Assembly: GCA_035529435.1 (NCBI GenBank)
Contig: DATKWS010000037.1
Location: 1-17,626 of the forward strand
Length of the DNA: 17,626 nucleotides
Source of the DNA: DATKWS01 sp035529435
Lineage (GTDB): Bacteria; Krumholzibacteriota; Krumholzibacteriia; Krumholzibacteriales; Krumholzibacteriaceae
Reading direction: 5' to 3'
Part shown: piece after piece, positions 12,944 to 17,626 of the stretch
Numbering within the stretch: position 1 is the stretch's first letter
Layout of the letters: every line of letters begins with the position of its first letter
Translations under genes and position numbers: made by a program
The notes under the pieces: generated by a model
Told to the model about the DNA's origin: nothing
What the model saw: only the letters and a program-made list of their open reading frames with translations
Databases searched by the model: none

Positions 12944-14355
12944 TCGATCTCCTCATTGAAATTCTTGAGCCGATACCGGAGCTTGTCGCGGTTGAGACGG
13001 AGCAACCGTGCAGCCTTACTTTGGTTCTGGCCCGCCTCCCGCATCGCCTTTGTGATAAGTTCCTTCTCGATACTCTGCAGGAAATCTTCGAACTGGACAC
13101 CGTCTTCGGGAAACGGCCGGCCGAGGGCCATCTCGAGCAGCTTGGCGATAGAATATTCGCCGGGCGGGGCCGACTCGTCCCGTATATTCGAGGGGAGATG
13201 CTCGACCCTGAGGATCTCGTCATTCTCGAGCAGGACGATCCGTTCTATCATGTTCTTCAGTTCCCTGATATTGCCCGGCCAGGGGTATGCGAGAATCGTC
13301 CGGTAAGCCTCCTCGTCGACATCCTTGAAATGCTTGTTGAACTGCTTGTTGAAATGGTTCAGGAAATGTTTGACCAGCAGGTAGATGTCCTCTTTGCGTT
13401 CCCGCAGCGGTGGTATCTGGATAGGTATCACCTTGAGACGGTAGTACAGGTCCTCCCGGAAGTTCTTGGTCTGAACGGCGGACTGGAGATCCCGGTTGGT
13501 CGCCGATATGATTCGGACGCTTACCTTGATGTCCTTGGTACCGCCGACGCGCCTGAATGTCATTCGTTCGAGCACGCGCAGCAACTTCACCTGGATCGTC
13601 AGGCTCATCTCGCCGATCTCGTCGAGAAACAGGGTGCCCTTGTTGGCCAGCTCGAGAAGACCGACCTTCTGTACCTTGGCATCGGTAAACGCACCCTTCT
13701 CGTGCCCGAACAGTTCGCTCTCCAGCAATTCCTCGGGGAGTGACGCGCAGTTGATCTCGAGAAATGACTTGTCGAACCGCGGACTGAACCGGTGAATCAT
13801 GTTCGCGATCATTTCCTTGCCGGTGCCGCTCTCGCCCTGTATCAGGACCGTCGTCGTGTCGCTCTTCGCCACCGTCTGCACCATCTCGTATATCTTTTTC
13901 ATCTGGGGACTCTCGCCGGGGATATAGTTCTCGTCGAATCCGAGCTTCACGCGCCTGCGCAGCTGGAACAGCTCTCTCGTGAGCTTCTGGGATTCCAATC
14001 CTTTTTGTATCGTCAGAAGCAGCTGTTCCAGATTCACCGGCTTGCTGACGAAATCGAAGGCACCCCTCTTGATGGCGGAAACGGCGGTTTCGATGTCACC
14101 GAACGCGGTGAGCATGATCACGCATATCTCCGGTATCATCTCCTTGATCTGCCGGAGGACCTCGATACCGTTGATATCGGGAAGTTTCAGGTCGAGCAGG
14201 ACAAGATCCGGGAAATCGTTTCTCGTACGCTGGATCGCCTCTTCCCCGGTTGCGGCCGTGATCGCCTCGTACCCTTCGTCCCGAAGTGTTTTTTCGAGAA
14301 AGAGTCGAATCGTATCCTCATCGTCAACCAGCAGAACGACTGGCTTCAATTTCAT
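12940..14355 (-). CDS. NtrC-family sigma-54-dependent response regulator
   Basis: This 471-residue regulator comprises a receiver domain, a sigma-54 AAA+ ATPase domain and a Fis-type DNA-binding domain. The receiver has acidic pair D11/D12, phosphoacceptor D55 in LVLLDLKLPD and K105. The ATPase has Walker A GESGTGKE (174-181), Walker B TLFLDEIGEM (241-250) and an R-finger region FREDLYYRL. The sigma-54 contact loop reads GAFTDA (221-226) rather than GAFTGA. The helix-turn-helix is NQSKAARLLRLNRDKLRYRL (444-463). Phosphorylation by the adjacent kinase should trigger assembly and activation at sigma-54 promoters. It overlaps the kinase gene by 32 bases and lptE by four. Targets are unknown; I found no clear -24/-12 site in the window. 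Confidence 0.95.
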   Translation of the reverse strand: MKLKPVVLLVDDEDTIRLFLEKTLRDEGYEAITAATGEEAIQRTRNDFPDLVLLDLKLPDINGIEVLRQIKEMIPEICVIMLTAFGDIETAVSAIKRGAFDFVSKPVNLEQLLLTIQKGLESQKLTRELFQLRRRVKLGFDENYIPGESPQMKKIYEMVQTVAKSDTTTVLIQGESGTGKEMIANMIHRFSPRFDKSFLEINCASLPEELLESELFGHEKGAFTDAKVQKVGLLELANKGTLFLDEIGEMSLTIQVKLLRVLERMTFRRVGGTKDIKVSVRIISATNRDLQSAVQTKNFREDLYYRLKVIPIQIPPLRERKEDIYLLVKHFLNHFNKQFNKHFKDVDEEAYRTILAYPWPGNIRELKNMIERIVLLENDEILRVEHLPSNIRDESAPPGEYSIAKLLEMALGRPFPEDGVQFEDFLQSIEKELITKAMREAGQNQSKAARLLRLNRDKLRYRLKNFNEEID

Positions 14356-16390
14356 CCCCCTTCTTTGCTCGCCCGATCGGCAGGTAAACCCGCAGCACGG
14401 CCCCGCCTTTCTGGTCAGCCGGAACCGTTATCCGTCCCTGGTGGTGCTGTATGATGCTGTGCGTTACGAATAGACCGAGGCCGGTTCCTCCCTTTTTTCT
14501 CGAATAGAACGGCTCGAAGATCTTCTCGCGATCGTCGGCGTCGATTCCCGCGCCGTTGTCGCTTATCTCGATACACACCATCGTGCGATACGTTTCACGC
14601 ACGACATCCACGTCACCGCCCTCGTACACGGCCGATCTCACCCGTACCTCCCCCCCGTCCGGGACAGCCTCGGTGGCATTCTTGATGAGGTTGATCATCA
14701 CCTGGACGATCTGGTCCGGATCAACCTCTATGAGCGGAAGATTATCCGCCATATCGACTTGAAAATCAATCTTCTTCTCGATCATCAGTTCCTTCAGCGA
14801 TTTATACGCGCGATTGAGGAGATCGACCACCTTGACCTCCTGGTACAGCAGGTCACGCGGCTTGGCGACCTTGAAGAGATCTGTAATGATACGATTGAGA
14901 CGCTCGACCTCGTTGAGAATAAATGAAATGTTTTCGCGCTGGGAATCAGCGAGGGTACTGTCCCTGTTCAGGTACTGGATGCCGGCGGCGATGCCGGCGA
15001 GCGGATTCCGGATCTCGTGCGCCACGGCCGACGTGAACCTTCCGAGCACCGCAAGCCGATCGAGGTGCCGGATCTCCTCCTCCATGCGTTTGATATCGCT
15101 CTGGTCGACGAACTCGATGATCGCTCCCTGCAAACGTCTGTCGTCGCCGACGAGTCTCGACACGTTCATCCTGATCGGGACATGGAGTCCGTCCGTTCGC
15201 TTGAGATACGCCTCGTAGTGCATCAGGGGCATATCGTCATGGAGTACCCGATGAACGGGAGATTGCGCTGGGCCCCCGGACTCCTCGATGATGAGTTGAT
15301 CTACGTTCATGCCGGTCAATTCATCTTCGTCCATCGTGCTTATCCCCCGCGCGGCTCTGTTCGCGAGGGTCACTTCGCCCTTGAGGTCGACGACAAAGAC
15401 GCCGTTTATCATGCCCTCGATCACCTTTTCCCTGAACAGTTCCTCCTGCCTGAGTTCCTGGTAGAGCATCCAGTTCTCGATGTTCGAACTGATGAGGGTG
15501 CCCAGCGTCTCCATCGTGACCTGATCGATGTTCGTCAATGGTGTCGCGCGGTAGCCGTCCGTGACGACCAGGGCGCCGAGTACCGGTATGTGCGGGCATA
15601 TCAGGCAATCCTTTGACTTGAGCATAAGCTCATCGTGCTCGAACGTTCCACCTTCCGCAAGTTTTCGGACGGCGCACTCGTTTTTCTTGGAACACGGCAT
15701 ATCGTCCACCGACTTCATGAGCGGAACGCATATATACGATGACATCGTGCTGCCGTGAAAGAGCGGTTCCCCGCCGATCTCCATGAGCGGATGCATGGCG
15801 GTGTCTTTTATCAGAAACGGTTTCCGCGCGATGATCGAATTGTACACGGCTCCGTCGAGATCCGAAAAATCGATGTTGACGGTGCGCCGTATGACCTTGG
15901 TCGCTCGTTCGATACGCACGATGGCCTGGAAGTTCTGCAGCTTCTTTCGCAGGATTATGAACGCAACCTCTTTGTACCCGACCCCGTGTACGAGATACTC
16001 GAAAACCGATTTGATCAGCTTGTCTTCGTCGAGTGAAGTGACGATACTCCGTCCGATCTCCTTGAGGCTCAGGAGCTGTATGTTCTTCTCGACCATCTTG
16101 AAGAGGGAGCGCTCGAGATCGGTCAGAAGCGTGAGTATCATCTGATAGAATACATCGTCCTCGGTCCCCCGAGCGGTTTCGCCGATCATCACCCCCTCGC
16201 TCTTGAGATTCGTCAGGCGCTTTTGGATCGTTTCGATCCTCTTTCCGTAATCTCTTTTCCGCTTTCGCACGATGAACGTCGTCACGGCGATTCCGGCGGG
16301 AATCGTGATCCACAGCGGGACGAACGGCGAGAGCGCCAGCAACAGCGTGTAGATGGCGGCGAGCAGCATGTAGTACCTGAATCGACGCAT
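14324..16390 (-). CDS. GAF/PAS histidine kinase with a four-Cys insertion
   Basis: This 688-residue sensor kinase has two N-terminal membrane helices (about 5-41) with a very short periplasmic loop. A coiled region, a GAF domain (about 110-305), a PAS domain (about 320-435), HisKA and HATPase_c follow. The phosphoacceptor is H458 in AVAHEIRNPLAG. ATP-binding boxes are NLIKNATEA, DNGAGI (611-616) and GGTGLGLF (634-641). The GAF domain carries Cys at 233, 239, 262 and 265 (CX5C and CX2C), a possible metal or redox site. With almost no external domain, it probably senses an internal signal. It overlaps the response regulator gene, so the two form one two-component system. The start at 16390 sits about 10 nt after a predicted transcript start. 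Confidence 0.94.
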   Translation of the reverse strand: MRRFRYYMLLAAIYTLLLALSPFVPLWITIPAGIAVTTFIVRKRKRDYGKRIETIQKRLTNLKSEGVMIGETARGTEDDVFYQMILTLLTDLERSLFKMVEKNIQLLSLKEIGRSIVTSLDEDKLIKSVFEYLVHGVGYKEVAFIILRKKLQNFQAIVRIERATKVIRRTVNIDFSDLDGAVYNSIIARKPFLIKDTAMHPLMEIGGEPLFHGSTMSSYICVPLMKSVDDMPCSKKNECAVRKLAEGGTFEHDELMLKSKDCLICPHIPVLGALVVTDGYRATPLTNIDQVTMETLGTLISSNIENWMLYQELRQEELFREKVIEGMINGVFVVDLKGEVTLANRAARGISTMDEDELTGMNVDQLIIEESGGPAQSPVHRVLHDDMPLMHYEAYLKRTDGLHVPIRMNVSRLVGDDRRLQGAIIEFVDQSDIKRMEEEIRHLDRLAVLGRFTSAVAHEIRNPLAGIAAGIQYLNRDSTLADSQRENISFILNEVERLNRIITDLFKVAKPRDLLYQEVKVVDLLNRAYKSLKELMIEKKIDFQVDMADNLPLIEVDPDQIVQVMINLIKNATEAVPDGGEVRVRSAVYEGGDVDVVRETYRTMVCIEISDNGAGIDADDREKIFEPFYSRKKGGTGLGLFVTHSIIQHHQGRITVPADQKGGAVLRVYLPIGRAKKGDEIEASRSAG

Positions 16391-16406
16391 ACAATCACCC
16401 GATTGC

Positions 16407-16435
16407 AGTGTACGGCCGATCCGGTTTCAGGTCAA
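16407..16435 (-). promoter_or_regulatory. Sigma-70 promoter of the kinase-regulator-lptE-holA-trx unit
   Basis: TTGACC (16435-16430) and TACACT (16412-16407) are separated by exactly 17 bp on the - strand, in the 90-bp gap before the kinase. The predicted start is near 16400, leaving a leader of only about 10 nt with GGGTG as a possible weak ribosome site. Confidence 0.65.
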
Positions 16436-16480
16436 GATATTACGATGGAAAGGGCGGTGGGCCGGGGAGTGCGGGAAAGG

Positions 16481-17293
16481 CTAGCAGGCACCTTTTCCGG
16501 TCACGACAACGTAGAACGTTTTCAGGATGATCTGCAGCTCCTGCATAAAGGAAAGCCGGGAGATGTACCGGAGATCGTAGAGCAGTCTCCTGCGCATGTG
16601 ATCGACGGTTTTCGTGTACCCGCTCTCGACCTGCGCGAGCCCGGTGATGCCGGGTTTCACGTACAGGCGCAGATCGAATTCGGGCAGCTCGTGCTTGTAC
16701 TTGCTGATGAAGAACGGACGCTCGGGACGCGGACCGATAATACTCATCTCGCCCCTGATCACATTCACGAACTGGGGGATCTCATCTACACGCGCCGTGC
16801 GCATCAGGCGCCCCACACGGGTAATGCGTGGATCGTTGTCGCTCGCCAGGACAGGGCCGTTATTTTCCGAGCCGAGCTTCATGGTGCGCAGCTTGATGAT
16901 ATTGAAGGGCCTGCCGGCATTTATATTTTTTCTGCGTTCGCTGCCCGTCCGATTTTCCTCGCAGTTCCGGATGTTTCTCGAAATCGTTCGTCGATCGGAC
17001 CGGCGGCGGTTGAGGCCGATTCTCTCCTGCCGGTAGAATATCGGGCCGCGGGATTCGAGCTTTATGATGAGTGCCGCGATGAGTATGACCGGCGCGAGGA
17101 GAATGAGCGCACCGACACTGATCGTGACATCGAATACGTGCTTCACCCGCAGGACATGGTTCAATCTATGCGATTGCAGGTACCGCACTGACTGCCCGAG
17201 CAGCGACATCTCATCCTGCTGTGGATCGAACTGCGGCTGATACGCGTGCAACGCCCCACTTGAGTAGAGCGCTGTGCGATGAAAGGTCTGCAA
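16481..17293 (-). CDS. Undecaprenyl-phosphate sugar-1-phosphate transferase (bacterial sugar transferase domain)
   Basis: This product of about 270 residues has one membrane segment (about 54-78) and a cytoplasmic catalytic domain. It is of the short WbaP/PglC type, without the multi-helix N-terminal half of WcaJ. It transfers a sugar phosphate from a nucleotide sugar to undecaprenyl phosphate, the first step of exopolysaccharide, capsule or O-antigen synthesis. Signatures are GPIFYRQERIGLN (83-95), PFNIIKLRTM (129-138), the catalytic DE pair in RVDEIPQFVNVIRGEMS (168-184), IIGPRPERP and VKPGITGLAQV. An Arg-rich insertion of about 33 residues (96-128) interrupts the usual short loop. The TTG at 17293 lacks a well-placed ribosome site; ATC at 17308 has GGGAGG 7 nt upstream, and an ATG at 17209 is a third option. 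Confidence 0.9.
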   Translation of the reverse strand: MQTFHRTALYSSGALHAYQPQFDPQQDEMSLLGQSVRYLQSHRLNHVLRVKHVFDVTISVGALILLAPVILIAALIIKLESRGPIFYRQERIGLNRRRSDRRTISRNIRNCEENRTGSERRKNINAGRPFNIIKLRTMKLGSENNGPVLASDNDPRITRVGRLMRTARVDEIPQFVNVIRGEMSIIGPRPERPFFISKYKHELPEFDLRLYVKPGITGLAQVESGYTKTVDHMRRRLLYDLRYISRLSFMQELQIILKTFYVVVTGKGAC

Positions 17294-17321
17294 GGTTCTG
17301 TCGCTGATGGTCTATCCTCCC

Positions 17322-17626
17322 GTACTCCTTCAGATGCACTATACCTTTACTTACGTTACATACTAGGCAATAATTATACCTTCACAAGAACGGTTAGCAA
17401 AACCTCACACGTAAATGCACATTGCTGCTATAACTATATATAATATATATAAATACACGCGGTAAATATATCGCCTGATGTAATAATTATAATCTATCAT
17501 ACCCCACAGGCGCGCATATTTTGGGGAAAATTCCCCACCCAATGCGTATAATTCCCTATTTTATATATGGTTACGTGCCGCTTATCCAGTAATTTGCTTA
17601 CTGATCGGTTGTAACTTCGTTGCTTC
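17322..17626. other. AT-rich upstream regulatory region of the sugar transferase gene
   Basis: No coding sequence is supported here. The region has long A/T runs (17430-17460). A leftward candidate promoter has a perfect TATAAT (17378-17373) and a weak TTTGCT (17401-17396) at 17 bp spacing. The inverted repeat GGGGAA-AA-TTCCCC lies at 17523-17536. It may carry regulators of exopolysaccharide initiation, or the promoter of a gene beyond the window. Confidence 0.45.
17373..17401 (-). promoter_or_regulatory. Candidate promoter of the sugar transferase gene
   Basis: A perfect -10 TATAAT (17378-17373) has a -35 TTTGCT (17401-17396) matching consensus at three of six positions with a 17-bp spacer. 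The predicted start near 17366 leaves a leader of about 58 nt ahead of the GGGAGG ribosome site (17321-17316). Confidence 0.4.

Noticed and set aside
16223..17191. + strand ORF (322 codons) crossing the kinase and sugar transferase genes
   Set aside because: It spans the boundary of two well-supported - strand genes plus their intergenic promoter and shows no domain.
1..17626. CRISPR arrays, insertion sequences, phage genes or a replication origin
   Set aside because: No regularly spaced repeats, transposase or integrase motifs, or clusters of initiator boxes were seen on either strand.

Overview
The window looks like a chromosomal core region of an uncultured or poorly sampled Gram-negative (diderm) bacterium. 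Coding DNA is clearly G+C-rich. An LptE-type lipoprotein, a lipid A-type acyltransferase and a capsule/O-antigen-type sugar transferase point to an outer membrane. A small secreted protein (9995-10561) resembles families I recall from FCB-side candidate phyla such as Krumholzibacteriota, Eisenbacteria or Latescibacterota. That placement is memory-based and tentative.

Layout. (1) 1-3194, + strand: the 3' end of an LpxL/PatA-like acyltransferase, a DPM1-like family 2 glycosyltransferase, then surE, pcm and a COG2426-type membrane protein. The last three overlap or abut. (2) 3241-5429, + strand: tRNA-Pro(CGG), an NlpD-like LytM/M23 peptidase starting 8 nt after the tRNA CCA, a group 2 sigma-70 factor, apt, and tRNA-Arg(CCT). 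Stretches 1 and 2 together reproduce the surE-pcm-nlpD-rpoS order known from gammaproteobacteria, with two insertions. (3) 5430-6113: an unusual low-G+C intergenic region. It holds a strong hairpin terminator, a leftward consensus sigma-70 promoter driving a rod-like candidate non-coding RNA (about 5629 to 5431), a 35-codon ORF with a near-perfect Shine-Dalgarno, a 26-codon hydrophobic ORF on the other strand, and two long hairpins. (4) 6114-8582, - strand: a membrane PDZ/7TM/GAF/PP2C phosphatase whose last ~65 codons share the low G+C of region 3. (5) 8729-10561, + strand: a YfgM-like TPR membrane protein, a small polytopic membrane protein, and the secreted protein with its own terminator. 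(6) 10781-16390, - strand: a compact operon reading histidine kinase, sigma-54 response regulator, lptE, holA, thioredoxin, and a possible short ORF. (7) 16481-17293, - strand: a polyprenyl-phosphate sugar transferase preceded by an AT-rich regulatory region.

How it fits together. The left half joins envelope lipid/glycan synthesis, damage repair (SurE, Pcm), cell-wall hydrolysis (NlpD-like) and an alternative sigma factor, the arrangement that supports stationary-phase survival in enterics. The right half couples a GAF/PAS histidine kinase and its sigma-54 activator to LPS export (LptE) and to exopolysaccharide initiation. The PP2C phosphatase has the architecture of a partner-switch regulator, but no anti-sigma or antagonist gene is visible here.

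The most novel-looking material is 5430-6310: the candidate structured RNA, the two small ORFs, and the sharp composition break inside the phosphatase gene. No CRISPR array, transposase or phage gene is visible.
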